A stretch of DNA of 37,925 nt, taken from assembly GCA_002344355.1 (NCBI GenBank), contig DDTN01000007.1, positions 1,178 through 39,102 of the forward strand, given 5' to 3'. This document shows, piece after piece, positions 1 through 10,486 of the stretch; the stretch's first letter is position 1; every line of letters begins with the position of its first letter. A model generated the notes under the pieces. It did not search any database, was not told the DNA's origin, and saw nothing but the letters and a program-made list of their open reading frames with translations. This stretch comes from Proteobacteria bacterium UBA2363. GTDB taxonomy: Bacteria; Pseudomonadota; Gammaproteobacteria; Xanthomonadales; UBA2363. Both the position numbers and the translations under genes were made by a program.

Positions 1-1196
1 TGCTTGCGCAGGAAGGCCGGGATGTCCAGGTAGTCGATGCCGCCCGGCGACGGCACGCCGGCCGCGGCGTCGGCCCCGCCCTCGGCGCCGACCATGACCG
101 CCGGGCCGGTGCCGGTGCGCAGCAGGTAGCCGGGCTGGATCGCCGGCGCCGACTCGGCACCGCCGCGGATCAGCGTCGGCCGCACCCGCAGCCCGTCCTT
201 GACCGGCTGCCGCGCCGCCACCCGGTTCAGGCCGGTGGCGACCACGGTGACCCGGACCTCGTCCTGCATCTCCATGTCGGTGGCGGTGCCGACCACCACG
301 GTGGCGTCCTCGGACGCGAACTCGGAGACGATCCGGCCGACCTCGTCGAACTCGCGCAGGGTCAGCGACGGCCCGGCGGTGATGTTGACCAGGATGCCGC
401 AGGCGCCGGACAGGTTGACGTCGTCCAGCAGCGGGTTGTTGATGGCGGCCTCGGCGGCGGCCTGCGCGCGGTCGTCGCCGCGGGCGGTGCCGGTGCCCAT
501 CATCGCCATGCCCATCTCGCTCATCACGGTGCGCACGTCGGCGAAGTCGACGTTGATGACGCCGGGCCGGGTGATCAGGTCGGCGATGCCCTGCACGGCG
601 CCCATCAGCACGTCGTTGGCGGCGCGGAAGGCGTTGACCAGCGACACCTCGCGGCCGAGCACGCTGAGCAGCTTCTCGTTGGGCACCGTGATCAGCGAGT
701 CGACGAACTGGGTCAGCTCCTCCAGGCCCTTGTGCGCGACCTGCATGCGCCGGCGGCCCTCGAAGGGGAACGGCCGGGTGACCACGGCTACGGTCAGGAT
801 GCCCATCTCCTTGGCGAGCTGCGCCACCACCGGCGCCGCGCCGGTGCCGGTGCCGCCGCCCATGCCGCCGGTGATGAACACCATGTCGGCGCCCTTGAGC
901 ACCTCGGTGATCCGTTCGCGGTCCTCGAGCGCGGCCTGGCGGCCGACCTCGGGGTTGGCGCCGGCGCCCAGGCCCTTGGTGACGTTCGGGCCGAGCTGGA
1001 GCTGCACCTGCGCGCCGGTGCGCTTGAGCGCCTGGGCGTCGGTGTTCATGGCGACGAACTCGACGCCCTCGACATGGGCCTCGACCATGTGGGCGATGGC
1101 GTTGCCGCCGCCGCCGCCGATGCCGACCACCTTGATCGCGGCGTTGGCGCCGTCGCTGTCGATCAACTCGAACATGTTTGCGGTTTCCGTCTTCAC
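1..1196 (-). CDS. ftsZ: Cell division protein FtsZ (3' end cut by window edge)
   Basis: Tubulin-like GTPase that polymerises into the Z ring at mid-cell. Translating the minus strand gives an N-terminal MFELID segment, the glycine-rich IGGGGGNAIAHM nucleotide-binding stretch, the tubulin signature GGGTGTG (around 845-870) and, at the window edge, the conserved C-terminal peptide DIPAFLRKQ that binds FtsA/ZipA. About 398 codons are present, so only a few residues plus the stop are missing. I chose GTG at 1196 because AGGAG lies about 7 nt upstream; the alternative ATG at 1175 starts exactly where E. coli FtsZ starts and has a weaker ribosome site. It is last in the dcw operon within the window and is separated from ftsA by 115 bp, unlike the overlapping genes upstream, which suggests extra control of its expression. 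Identity is certain; the start is less so. Confidence 0.97.
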   Translation of the reverse strand, partial: MKTETANMFELIDSDGANAAIKVVGIGGGGGNAIAHMVEAHVEGVEFVAMNTDAQALKRTGAQVQLQLGPNVTKGLGAGANPEVGRQAALEDRERITEVLKGADMVFITGGMGGGTGTGAAPVVAQLAKEMGILTVAVVTRPFPFEGRRRMQVAHKGLEELTQFVDSLITVPNEKLLSVLGREVSLVNAFRAANDVLMGAVQGIADLITRPGVINVDFADVRTVMSEMGMAMMGTGTARGDDRAQAAAEAAINNPLLDDVNLSGACGILVNITAGPSLTLREFDEVGRIVSEFASEDATVVVGTATDMEMQDEVRVTVVATGLNRVAARQPVKDGLRVRPTLIRGGAESAPAIQPGYLLRTGTGPAVMVGAEGGADAAAGVPSPGGIDYLDIPAFLRK

Positions 1197-1237
1197 TGCG
1201 ACTCTCCTGCTTGTGTGTTGCTGGTCCTGCCCGTTGC

Positions 1238-1278
1238 GGCGGCCGCGGCCACCGTTCCCTGGCAGCCTCGCGGCCGCC
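1238..1278 (-). repeat. Inverted repeat (stem-loop) ahead of ftsZ
   Basis: A perfect 10-bp inverted repeat pairs 1238-1247 with 1269-1278 across a 21-nt loop, in the mRNA leader of ftsZ and about 40 nt upstream of its start. No T-run follows, so it does not look like a simple terminator. Inferred to be an RNA structure affecting ftsZ mRNA; function unproven. Confidence 0.5.
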
Positions 1279-1288
1279 TCTATCGCCT

Positions 1289-1310
1289 GCCGGCGGCGCT
1301 GGCCGCCGGC
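1289..1310 (-). repeat. Tight hairpin just after the ftsA stop codon
   Basis: A perfect 9-bp GC inverted repeat (1289-1297 with 1302-1310) closes a 4-nt loop and begins one base after the ftsA stop codon. On the transcript it would form a very stable hairpin. It may be a partial terminator, an RNase-processing barrier or a 3' stabiliser that decouples ftsZ from ftsA; there is no U-tract. Confidence 0.5.
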
Positions 1311-1311
1311 A

Positions 1312-2550
1312 CTAGAACTGCTTTCGGAACCAGCCGACCAGCCGGTTCCACGGGGAATCCGCGCTGCCCAGGGCGATCCGCCCGCGGCCGCGTCCGAAAT
1401 GGCGCGCGCCGAAGCGCAGCAGCCCGACGCCGGTGGCGTGCACCGGGTTGTTGACGACCTCGCCCAGGCCCTCGACGCCGGTCGGCTGGCCGACCCGAAC
1501 CGGCATCTGGAACAGCTCCTCGGCCAGCTCGACCACGCCCTCCATGCAGGCGGCGCCGCCGGTCAGCACGACGCCGGCGGCGACCAGGCTCTCGTAGCCG
1601 CTGCGCCGGATCTCGCCCTGCACCATCGAGAAGATCTCCTCGTAGCGGCTCTGCACGACCTGGGCGAGCATCTGCCGGGCGAGCCGGCGCGGCGGCCGGT
1701 CGCCGACGCTGGGCACCTGGATGGTCTCCTCGGCGCCGGCGAGCTGGGTCAGCGCGCAGGCGTAGCGGACCTTGATCTCCTCGGCGTACTGGGTGGGCGT
1801 GCGGAACGCCTGGGCGATGTCGTTGGTGACCAGGTCGCCGGCGATCGGCAGCGAGGCGGTGTGGCGGATCGCGCCCTGGGTGTAGATGGCCAGGTCGGTG
1901 GTGCCGGCGCCGATGTCGACCAGGCACACGCCCAGCTCCTTCTCGTCCGGCGTCAGCACCGCATCGGCGCTGGCCAGCGGCGCCAGGATCAGCTCGTCGA
2001 TCGCCAGGCCGCAGCGGTTCACGCACTTGCTGAGGTTCTGGCGCGCCGACAGCGCGCAGGTGATCAGGTGGGCGCGGGTCTCCAGGCGCACGCCGGACAT
2101 CCCGACCGGGTCGCGGATGCCCTCCTGCTCGTCGATCGCGAACTCCTGGGGCAGCACGTGCAGCACGCTCTGGTCGGCGGGCACCGCCACCGCGCGCGCG
2201 GCGTCCATGACCCGCTCGACGTCGCCGGGGGTGACCTCCTTGTCGCGGATCGCCACCACGCCGGGGGAATTGCGGCTCTGCACGTGGCTGCCGGAGATCG
2301 AGGCGAACACCGAGCGGATCTCGCAGCCGGCCATCAGCTCGGCCTCCTCGATGGCGCGCTGGATCGACTGCACGGTCGACTCGATGTCGACCACCACGCC
2401 GCGCTTGAGCCCCTTGGACGGGTGCGAGCCGACCCCGATCACCTCGATCGCCTCGCCGGGCTGGTGCTCGGCGACGATGGCGACGACCTTGGAGGTGCCG
2501 ATGTCGAGGCCGACCAGCAGCGCCTTGTCGGACTTGCCCTTCATGTTCAT
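1312..2550 (-). CDS. ftsA: Cell division protein FtsA
   Basis: Actin-like ATPase that ties FtsZ filaments to the inner membrane and recruits later divisome proteins. The 412-aa product begins MNMKGKSDKALLVGLDIG, with the phosphate-1 loop GLDIGTSKVVAIV, the 1C (SHS2-like) subdomain at about residues 85-165, the phosphate-2 motif VDIGAGTTDLAIY and the adenosine motif LTGGAACMEG. It ends in the amphipathic membrane-targeting helix WNRLVGWFRKQF. Length is normal (E. coli about 420). I chose ATG 2550, which overlaps the ftsQ stop as ATGA; a second ATG two codons later (2544) is possible. It follows ftsQ, as in most gammaproteobacteria, and precedes ftsZ. Confidence 0.97.
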   Translation of the reverse strand: MNMKGKSDKALLVGLDIGTSKVVAIVAEHQPGEAIEVIGVGSHPSKGLKRGVVVDIESTVQSIQRAIEEAELMAGCEIRSVFASISGSHVQSRNSPGVVAIRDKEVTPGDVERVMDAARAVAVPADQSVLHVLPQEFAIDEQEGIRDPVGMSGVRLETRAHLITCALSARQNLSKCVNRCGLAIDELILAPLASADAVLTPDEKELGVCLVDIGAGTTDLAIYTQGAIRHTASLPIAGDLVTNDIAQAFRTPTQYAEEIKVRYACALTQLAGAEETIQVPSVGDRPPRRLARQMLAQVVQSRYEEIFSMVQGEIRRSGYESLVAAGVVLTGGAACMEGVVELAEELFQMPVRVGQPTGVEGLGEVVNNPVHATGVGLLRFGARHFGRGRGRIALGSADSPWNRLVGWFRKQF

Positions 2551-3332
2551 GCGTTGTCGCCCTGTTCGCTGGCGCCCGCGGTGGCGGGTGCCGGGTTCGT
2601 GGCAGCGCCGTCCGCGGACGGCGGCCGCGGCTCGCCCCAGGCCAGGGCGTAGCCGTTCGGATAGCGCAGGTCGGCGCGCAGCAGCGGCGCATCGGGCCGC
2701 GCGCGCAGCAGGCCCGGCGCGGTGGCGGCGAAGCGCACCAGGCGCTGCTCGGCCTGGTCGCGGCCGAGCAGCAGCTCGGTGCCGCCGGCGAGCGCGATGC
2801 TCCAGCTGCCGCGTTCGCTCAGGCGCGTGCCCGCCAGGGCCAGGCCGGCGCCGGTCAGGACCGCCTCGGCGCGGGCGTTGAAGTTGACGACCTCGGCGGC
2901 GCGCGCGGCCGGTCCGTGCAGGCGCGGCAGGTCGTCGATGGCCTCGATGCCGGGCACCACGAACAGCGCGCCGGCCCGCGACACCAGGGCCTGGTCGTTC
3001 CACACCGCGTAGGGCTGGTGCTCGAGCAGGCGCACCACCACGGTGTCCGGCCAGCGCTTGCGCACCTCGACCGACTCCACCCAGGGCAGCGCCGCCAGCT
3101 CCCTGCGCAACTCGACCAGGGACAGCGCGAAGAAACCACGCCCGGCATGCCGGGCGACCACCTCGCGCACCTGTTCGGGCGCGACCTGGCCCTGCTCCGC
3201 GACCAGCTCGAGCTGGCGCAGCGGCCAGCGGTCGGAGGCGAACGAGCCGTTCAGCAGGCCGACCACGGGCAGGGCCAGCAGGCCCAGGGCGACGCACCAG
3301 GCCAGCAGCCGGATCCAGGCGCCGGCGTTCAC
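2547..3332 (-). CDS. ftsQ: Cell division protein FtsQ
   Basis: Bitopic inner-membrane protein that links the FtsBL pair and FtsWI to the divisome. The 261-aa product has a short cytoplasmic tail, one transmembrane helix at about residues 7-27, a POTRA-type domain beginning near WPLRQLELVAEQG and containing LAALPWVESVEVRKRWPDTVVV, then the beta domain (QPYAVWNDQALVSRAGALF). The C-terminus is a Pro/Ala-rich tail (PPSADGAATNPAPATAG). The start is GTG 3332, whose GTGA overlaps the ddlB stop and implies translational coupling; it also places the membrane helix at the expected distance from the N-terminus. Confidence 0.93.
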   Translation of the reverse strand: MNAGAWIRLLAWCVALGLLALPVVGLLNGSFASDRWPLRQLELVAEQGQVAPEQVREVVARHAGRGFFALSLVELRRELAALPWVESVEVRKRWPDTVVVRLLEHQPYAVWNDQALVSRAGALFVVPGIEAIDDLPRLHGPAARAAEVVNFNARAEAVLTGAGLALAGTRLSERGSWSIALAGGTELLLGRDQAEQRLVRFAATAPGLLRARPDAPLLRADLRYPNGYALAWGEPRPPSADGAATNPAPATAGASEQGDNA

Positions 3333-4266
3333 CGGGCGCCTCCGGGCAGGCTGGTTTCCAGCACCCGCCAGCACAGGGTGTCGAAGTCCATGCCGGCGAC
3401 CCCGGCCGCCTTGGGCACCAGGGAGTGGCTGGTCATGCCGGGCGCGGTGTTCACCTCGAGCAGCCAGTTGCCGCCGGCACGGTCGCGCATGACGTCGACC
3501 CGGCCCCAGCCGGTCACCGCCAGCGCGCGGAACGCGGCCAGGGCCAGCGCCCGCAGCTCCTGCTCGGCCGCGCCGTCCAGGCCGGGGCACACGTAGGTGG
3601 TGTCCTCGGCGACGTACTTGGCGTGGTAGTCGTAGAAGGCGCCGGCCGGGACGATGCGGATGCTGGGCAGGGCGACCTCGTCGAGGATGGCGACGGTCAG
3701 CTCGTCGCCCTCGATCAGGCGCTCGACCAGCAGCTCGCCGTCGTGGCGGGCGGCCAGCGCCACCGCCTGCTCCAGGTCGGCCTCGGCATGGACGCGGGTG
3801 ACGCCGACGCTGGAGCCCTCGTGGGCGGGCTTGACGATCACCGGCAGGCCCAGGGCCCGCACCGCCGCCAGCACGTCGTCGCCGGGCCGGACCGCACGGT
3901 AGGCCGGCGTCGGCAGGCCGAGCGCCTGCCAGACCTGCTTGCTGCGCACCTTGTCCATGCTCAGCGCCGAACCCAGCACCCCGGCGCCGGTGCAGGGCAC
4001 GCCCAGCGCCTCGAGCAGGCCCTGCACGATGCCGTCCTCGCCGCCGCCGCGGGTGCCGTGCAGGATGTTGAAGACGCGGTCGACGCGGCCGGCGGCGATC
4101 GCCTCGACCAGGGCCGGGATGCCGTCGACGGCGAAGGCGTCGATGCCGCTGCGCTGCAGGGAGGCCAGCACGTTGGCGCCGGAATCCAGCGACACCTCGC
4201 GCTCGCTGCTGGTGCCGCCGAGCAGCACGGCGACGCGTCCGAAGGCGCGCGGGTCGGTGATGCGGT

Positions 4267-4270
<4 letters not shown>
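3329..4270 (-). CDS. ddlB: D-alanine--D-alanine ligase
   Basis: ATP-grasp ligase that joins two D-alanines to make the terminal dipeptide added by MurF. The 313-aa product shows the N-terminal VAVLLGGTSSEREVSL motif, the substrate loop NILHGTRGGGEDGIVQG, the ATP-grasp lysine segment LPVIVKPAHEGSSVGV, the omega-loop region YDYHAKYVAEDTTYVCP, and the Mg/ATP-binding GRVDVMRD and LLEVNTAPGMTSHSLVP. The Tyr-containing loop fits D-Ala-D-Ala rather than D-Ala-D-Lac specificity. Its start ATG 4270 overlaps the murC stop (ATGA). The position between murC and ftsQ is the usual one for ddlB. Confidence 0.96.
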
Positions 4271-5687
<1,417 letters not shown>

Positions 5688-5691
<4 letters not shown>

Positions 5692-6755
5692 CGGGCGGCC
5701 TCCAGGCAGGCGTCGGCGACCGCCTCGGCGGCATCCGGACGGGCCAGGCCGCGGGCCGCGACCGCCATCGCCAGCAACCGGACCCGGTCGCCGGCCAGGG
5801 CCGCCAGGCGGCCGGCCAGCAGCGGCGCATCCAGGCGCGACTGCGCCAGCAGTTCGGCGGCACCGGCCCCGACCAGGGCGCCGGCATTGCGGGTCTGGTG
5901 GTCGTCGACCGCGTGCGGATAGGGCACCAGCACGGCGCCGACGCCGGCCGCGCACAACTCGGCCAGGGTCAGCGCGCCGGCCCGGCACAGCACCAGGTCG
6001 GCCCAGCCGTAGGCGCCGGCCATGTCGGCGATGAACGGCTCCACGGTCGCCTCGACGCCGGCCGCGGCGTAGGCGGCGCGGGTGGCGTCCTGGTGGTCGC
6101 GGCCGCACTGGTGGCGCACCTGCGGGCGGGCCGCGGGCGCCATCCGCGCCAGCGCCGAGGGCACCGCCGCATTGAGCGCGCCGGCCCCCAGCGAGCCCCC
6201 CAGCACCAGCAGGCGCAAGGGACCGGTGCGGCCGGCCAGGCGGGCCTGGGGGGGCGGCAGGGACGCGATCTCCGGCCGCACCGGGTTGCCGACCCACTGG
6301 CCGCCCTGCAGGGTGTCCGGGAACCCGGTCAGCACGCGCACCGACCAGCGGGCCAGCCGGCGGTTGGTCCAGCCGGGCACGGCGTTCTGCTCGTGCACCA
6401 GCAACGGCACGCCGCGCAGGCGCGCCGCCAGGCCGCCGGGGCCGGCGGCATAGCCGCCGAAGCTGATCGCCGCCCGCGGCCGCAGCCGTCCGAACAGGCG
6501 CAGGGCCCCGGCGAGCGCCCGCAGCAGCCGCAGCGGGGCCAGCAGCAGGGCCCGCCTCGACTTGCCGCGCAGCCCGCCGATGTCCAGGGTGTGCAGTTCG
6601 ATGCCCGCTTCCGGCACCAGGCGCGTCTCCATGGCGCCGGTGGCGCCCAGCCAGGCCACCGGCACGCCGCGCTGGCGCAGCGCCCGGGCCACCGCCAGAC
6701 CGGGGAAGATGTGGCCACCGGTGCCGCCGGCCATGATCAGGACCGGCCGGCTCAT
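5688..6755 (-). CDS. murG: UDP-GlcNAc:lipid I N-acetylglucosamine transferase MurG
   Basis: Membrane-associated GT28 glycosyltransferase that converts lipid I to lipid II on the cytoplasmic face. The 355-aa product begins MSRPVLIMAGGTGGHIFPG, with the first G-loop GGTGGHIFP, a central ISFGGYAAGPGG, HEQNAVPG, the second G-loop LGGSLGAGALN, and the donor-binding CRAGALTLAEL plus PYPHAVDDHQTRNA. Length is typical. ATG 6755 overlaps the ftsW stop (ATGA), so the flippase/synthase FtsW and MurG are translationally coupled. Confidence 0.97.
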
Positions 6756-8056
6756 GCCGGCAGCCCCAGCGACGGCTCCAGCCGGCGCCGGCCCGGCAGG
6801 CCGGACGGGACGCCGGCGGTCGCGGGCCGCGTGCCTGGCCGCGGCGCCGCCTGCGGCCCGGCGTCGACCGGATCGCCGTCGGCGGCCTCCTCGGCCAGGG
6901 CCGCCGCGGCGCTGGCGCCGCGGCGTTCGGCCTGGTCCAGTTCGCGCGCGCAGCGCAACGCCAGGCCGAGCGCGGCGCAGGTCATCAGCAGGCTGGAGCC
7001 GCCCGAGGAGATCAGCGGCAGGGTCAGGCCCTTGGTCGGCAGCACGCCCATGTTGACGCCCACCGAGACCAGGGCCTGGGCACCCAGCCAGAGGGCGACG
7101 CCGAACGCGCAGTGGCCTGCGAAGCGCAGGCCGTGCTGCTGGCAGCGGAAACCGACCACCAGCAGGCGCCAGGTCAGCCAGGCGAACAGGAACAGGACCG
7201 CCAGCACCCCGACCAGGCCGAGTTCCTCGGCCAGCACCGCCAGGATGAAGTCGGTGTGCGCCTCGGGCAGGTAGAACAGTTTCTGCACGCTGCCGCCGAG
7301 GCCGACCCCGAACCACTCGCCGCGCCCGATCGCGATCAGCGCCTGGGTCAGCTGGAAGCCGTCGGCGAACGGGTCCTGCCAGGGGTCCAGGAAGCTGTAC
7401 AGGCGCTTGAGCCGGTACGACTCGGAGAACGCCGCCCAGAGCAGGGCCGGCAGCAGGCCGGCGGCGAGCAGCGCCAGGCTGGAGAAGCGCGCGCCGCCCA
7501 GCCAGACCATGCCGACGGTCACCACCACGATCAGCACGGCGCTGCCGAAGTCCGGCTGCACCATCAGCAGGGCCAGCAGGCAGCCGACCGCGAGGATCGG
7601 CCGGATCGCGCCGAGCACGGTCAGGCTGACGCTGTGCGACTGCCGGACCAGGTAGCCGGCCAGGTACAGGATCAGGAACAGCTTGACCGCCTCGACCGCC
7701 TGGAAATTGGTGATGCCCAGCTTGATCCAGCGGGTCGCGCCGTTGACGGTATGGCCCAGGCCCGGCACCAGGACCAGCAGCAGCAGCGCCAGGCTCAGCC
7801 ACAGCCAGCCCTGGCCGACCCGCTCCAGACGTTCCAGCGGCAGCCGCGACAGCACCAGCAGGGCGGGCAGCCCGAGCGCCAGGAACACCAGGTGGCGGCT
7901 CAGGTAGTACCAGGGGTTGCCGGTCTGCGCCTCGGCCACCGCCACCGAGCTGGAAGCGACCATGACCACGCCGAGCGCGACCAGCAGCAGGGCCGGCAGC
8001 AGCAGCTGCCAGTCCAGCCGGCCCTCGAGTTCGTGGTGGCGGCGGGCGTGGGCCAT
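6752..8056 (-). CDS. ftsW: Septal peptidoglycan glycosyltransferase FtsW
   Basis: SEDS-family polytopic membrane protein that polymerises lipid II at the septum with FtsI. The 434-aa product has about ten hydrophobic segments and SEDS motifs: TRWIKLGITNFQAVEAVKL, MVQPDFGSAVLI, FLDPWQDPFADGFQLTQAL, AHTDFILAVLAEELGL and the C-terminal GLTLPLISSGGSSLL. A cytoplasmic tail of some 60 residues after the last helix is Ala/Pro/Gly-rich and longer than in E. coli. Its ATG 8056 shares one base with the mraY stop (TGATG). In most gammaproteobacteria murD sits between mraY and ftsW; here the two genes abut, so murD is absent from its usual slot. Confidence 0.97.
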   Translation of the reverse strand: MAHARRHHELEGRLDWQLLLPALLLVALGVVMVASSSVAVAEAQTGNPWYYLSRHLVFLALGLPALLVLSRLPLERLERVGQGWLWLSLALLLLVLVPGLGHTVNGATRWIKLGITNFQAVEAVKLFLILYLAGYLVRQSHSVSLTVLGAIRPILAVGCLLALLMVQPDFGSAVLIVVVTVGMVWLGGARFSSLALLAAGLLPALLWAAFSESYRLKRLYSFLDPWQDPFADGFQLTQALIAIGRGEWFGVGLGGSVQKLFYLPEAHTDFILAVLAEELGLVGVLAVLFLFAWLTWRLLVVGFRCQQHGLRFAGHCAFGVALWLGAQALVSVGVNMGVLPTKGLTLPLISSGGSSLLMTCAALGLALRCARELDQAERRGASAAAALAEEAADGDPVDAGPQAAPRPGTRPATAGVPSGLPGRRRLEPSLGLPA

Positions 8057-9141
8057 CAGCGCACCTTCAGCGTCGCCAGGCCGACCAGCACCAGCATCAC
8101 CGAGATGATCCAGAAGCGGACGATCACCCGCGGTTCGGGCCAGCCCTTGAGCTCGAAGTGGTGGTGGATCGGCGCCATCCGGAAGATGCGCCGGCCGGTC
8201 AGCTTGTAGCTGGCGACCTGCAGCATCACCGACACCGTCTCCAGCACGAACAGGCCGCCCATCACGATGAAGACGATCTCCTGGCGGACGATCACCGCGA
8301 TGGTCGCCAGCGCGGCGCCGACCGCCAGGGCGCCGATGTCGCCCATGAACACCATCGCCGGGTAGGTGTTGAACCACAGGAAGCCGAGCCCGGCGCCGGC
8401 CAGCGCCGCCAGGAACACCGTCAGCTCGCCGGCGCCGGGGATGTGCGGGATCTGCAGGTAGCTGGAGAACACCGCATGGCCGGCCGCGTAGGCGAAAACG
8501 CCGAGCGCGCAGGCGACCAGCACCGAGGGCATGATCGCCAGGCCGTCCAGGCCGTCGGTGAGGTTCACCGCGTTGGAGAAGCCGACGATCATGAAATAGG
8601 CGATGACCACGAACAGGACGCCCAGCGGCAGCGCCACGGTCTTGAACAGCGGCACGTAGAGCTGGGTGTTGGCCGGCACGTCGGCGCTCAGGTACAGGGC
8701 CAGCGCCGCGGCCAGGCCGAACACGGTCTGCAGCAGGTACTTCCAGCGCGCCGGCAGGCCCTTGCTGTTCTTCAGCACCAGCTTGCGGTAGTCGTCCAGC
8801 CAGCCGATGAAGCCGAACGCCACGGTCACCGCCAGCACGATCCACACGTAGCGGTTGGCCAGGTTCGACCAGAGCAGGGTCGAGGCGACCAGGGCCAGCA
8901 GGATCAGCGCGCCGCCCATGGTCGGCGTGCCGGCCTTGGCCAGGTGGGTCTGCGGGCCGTCGCTGCGGATCGGCTGGCCGCCGCCCTGGCGCGACTGCAG
9001 GGCGCGGATCACCCGCGGCCCCAGCCACAGCGACAGCCCGAGCGCGGTCAGGGCGCTCATGATCGCCCGGAAGGTCAGGTAGCCGAACACGTTGAGGGCA
9101 CCGAACTGGTCCTGCAGCAGACGCGCGAGTTCAAGCAGCAT
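8056..9141 (-). CDS. mraY: Phospho-N-acetylmuramoyl-pentapeptide transferase
   Basis: Integral membrane enzyme that moves phospho-MurNAc-pentapeptide from UDP to undecaprenyl phosphate, giving lipid I. The 361-aa product has about ten helices and the family motifs AGTPTMGG, GWLDDYRKLVLKNSKGLPARWK, SNAVNLTDGLDGLAI, FMGDIGALAVGAALA and the periplasm-proximal histidine motif APIHHHFELKGWPE. The start ATG 9141 overlaps the end of murF by 11 bp. Identity and start match the family well (MLLELARLLQD...). Confidence 0.97.
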   Translation of the reverse strand: MLLELARLLQDQFGALNVFGYLTFRAIMSALTALGLSLWLGPRVIRALQSRQGGGQPIRSDGPQTHLAKAGTPTMGGALILLALVASTLLWSNLANRYVWIVLAVTVAFGFIGWLDDYRKLVLKNSKGLPARWKYLLQTVFGLAAALALYLSADVPANTQLYVPLFKTVALPLGVLFVVIAYFMIVGFSNAVNLTDGLDGLAIMPSVLVACALGVFAYAAGHAVFSSYLQIPHIPGAGELTVFLAALAGAGLGFLWFNTYPAMVFMGDIGALAVGAALATIAVIVRQEIVFIVMGGLFVLETVSVMLQVASYKLTGRRIFRMAPIHHHFELKGWPEPRVIVRFWIISVMLVLVGLATLKVR

Positions 9142-10486
9142 CGATGTCCCTCCGCAGGGCCGCGACGACCCGTTCCATGCCCGCCGAGCGGGACCCCTTG
9201 ACCAGGCAGACCACGCCCGGATGCAGGGCGGCCTGCAGCGCGGCGACCAGCGCCTCCAGGGTCTCGTGGTGCGTGCCGCCGGCGCCGAACGCGGCGCTGG
9301 CCTCGCGGCTGAGCGCGCCGATCGTGTCCAGGCGGGCGATGCCGGCGGCGCGCGCGCGCCGGCCGATGCCCTCATGCAGGACCGCGGCGTCGGCGCCCAG
9401 CTCGCCCATGTCGCCGAGCACCAGCCAGGGCTCGCCGGGCAGGCCGGCGAGGGTGTCGATGGCGGCGGCGACCGAGGCCGGGTTGGCGTTGTAGGTGTCG
9501 TCGACCAGCGCGTGGCCGCCGGGCTGCCGCAGCAGGCGCAGGCGCCCCTCGACGCCGGTGGCGGCCGCCAGGCCGTCGCGGATCGCCGCGAACGGCACCT
9601 CCAGGGCGCAGGCGATGGCGGCCGCGGCGAGCGCGTTCATCAGGTTGTGGCGGCCCGGCAGCGGCAGTTCGACCTCGCCCTCGCCGGCCGGGCAGCGCAG
9701 CCGGAACCGGCAGCGCTCCCCGAGCTCGACCGCACCGGCGCCGACCTCGGCGTCGTGTTCCAGGCCGAAGCGCAGCGTGCGGCGCGCGGCGACCTGGCGC
9801 GCGAAGGCGGCGGCATAGGCATCGTCGGCATTGATCACGGCGACGCCGTCGGCGGGCAGCGCCGCGTACAGCGCGCCCTTGGTGGCGGCGATGCCGTCGA
9901 GCGAGCCCATGCGCTCCAGGTGCGCCGGGCCGATGTTGTTGACCAGGCCGACCTGCGGCTGGGCGATCGCCGCCAGGTAGGCGATGTCGCCGGGCTTGCC
10001 GGCGCCCATCTCGAACACCGCGAAATCGTGCTCGGGCGCCAGCTCGAGCACCGCCAGCGGCAGCCCGACCTCGTTGTTGCGGTTGCCCGGGTTGGCGTGG
10101 CAGCGCCCGACCTGGGCGAGGATCGAGGCGGTGAGCGTCTTCACCGTGGTCTTGCCGTTGCTGCCGGTGATGCCGACCACGCGGGCCGGCATCCGCTCGC
10201 GGTGCCGGCGGGCCAGTTCGCCCAGGGCCAGCAGCGGGTCGGCGACCACCAGCTGCGGCAACGGCGAGGCGGGGTCGGCGGTGGCGACCAGGGCGCCGGC
10301 GGCACCGGCCCGGGCCGCGTCGGCCAGCAGCAGGTGGCCGTCGACGCGGGCGCCGCGCAGGGCGACGTAGAGCATCCCGGGCGCCAGCGTGCGGGTGTCG
10401 TGGCCGACGCCGCGCACCGGGGCGTCGGCCCCGGCCAGCCGGCCGCCCAGCCACAGCGCCAGCTCGGACAGGCGCGCGCTCAGCAT
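9131..10486 (-). CDS. murF: UDP-MurNAc-tripeptide--D-alanyl-D-alanine ligase
   Basis: Cytoplasmic Mur ligase that adds D-Ala-D-Ala to the tripeptide, completing the pentapeptide precursor. The 451-aa product shows the ATP-binding GITGSNGKTTVKT (P-loop about residues 108-114), NPGNRNNEVGLPL, FEMGAGKPGDIAYL, the NNIGPAHLERMGS motif, LPGRHNLMNALAA and the C-terminal DDTYNANPAS and LGDMGELG. ATG 10486 lies inside the end of murE (7-bp overlap); the stop lies inside mraY. Length is typical. Confidence 0.97.
   Translation of the reverse strand: MLSARLSELALWLGGRLAGADAPVRGVGHDTRTLAPGMLYVALRGARVDGHLLLADAARAGAAGALVATADPASPLPQLVVADPLLALGELARRHRERMPARVVGITGSNGKTTVKTLTASILAQVGRCHANPGNRNNEVGLPLAVLELAPEHDFAVFEMGAGKPGDIAYLAAIAQPQVGLVNNIGPAHLERMGSLDGIAATKGALYAALPADGVAVINADDAYAAAFARQVAARRTLRFGLEHDAEVGAGAVELGERCRFRLRCPAGEGEVELPLPGRHNLMNALAAAAIACALEVPFAAIRDGLAAATGVEGRLRLLRQPGGHALVDDTYNANPASVAAAIDTLAGLPGEPWLVLGDMGELGADAAVLHEGIGRRARAAGIARLDTIGALSREASAAFGAGGTHHETLEALVAALQAALHPGVVCLVKGSRSAGMERVVAALRRDIDAA

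Noticed and set aside
199..2652. An 817-codon open frame on the plus strand across ftsZ and ftsA, and many similar long frames opposite the dcw genes
   Set aside because: GC-rich DNA keeps antisense frames open. The translations are Arg/Ala/Gly/Pro-rich without motifs, while the minus strand encodes clear FtsZ and FtsA.
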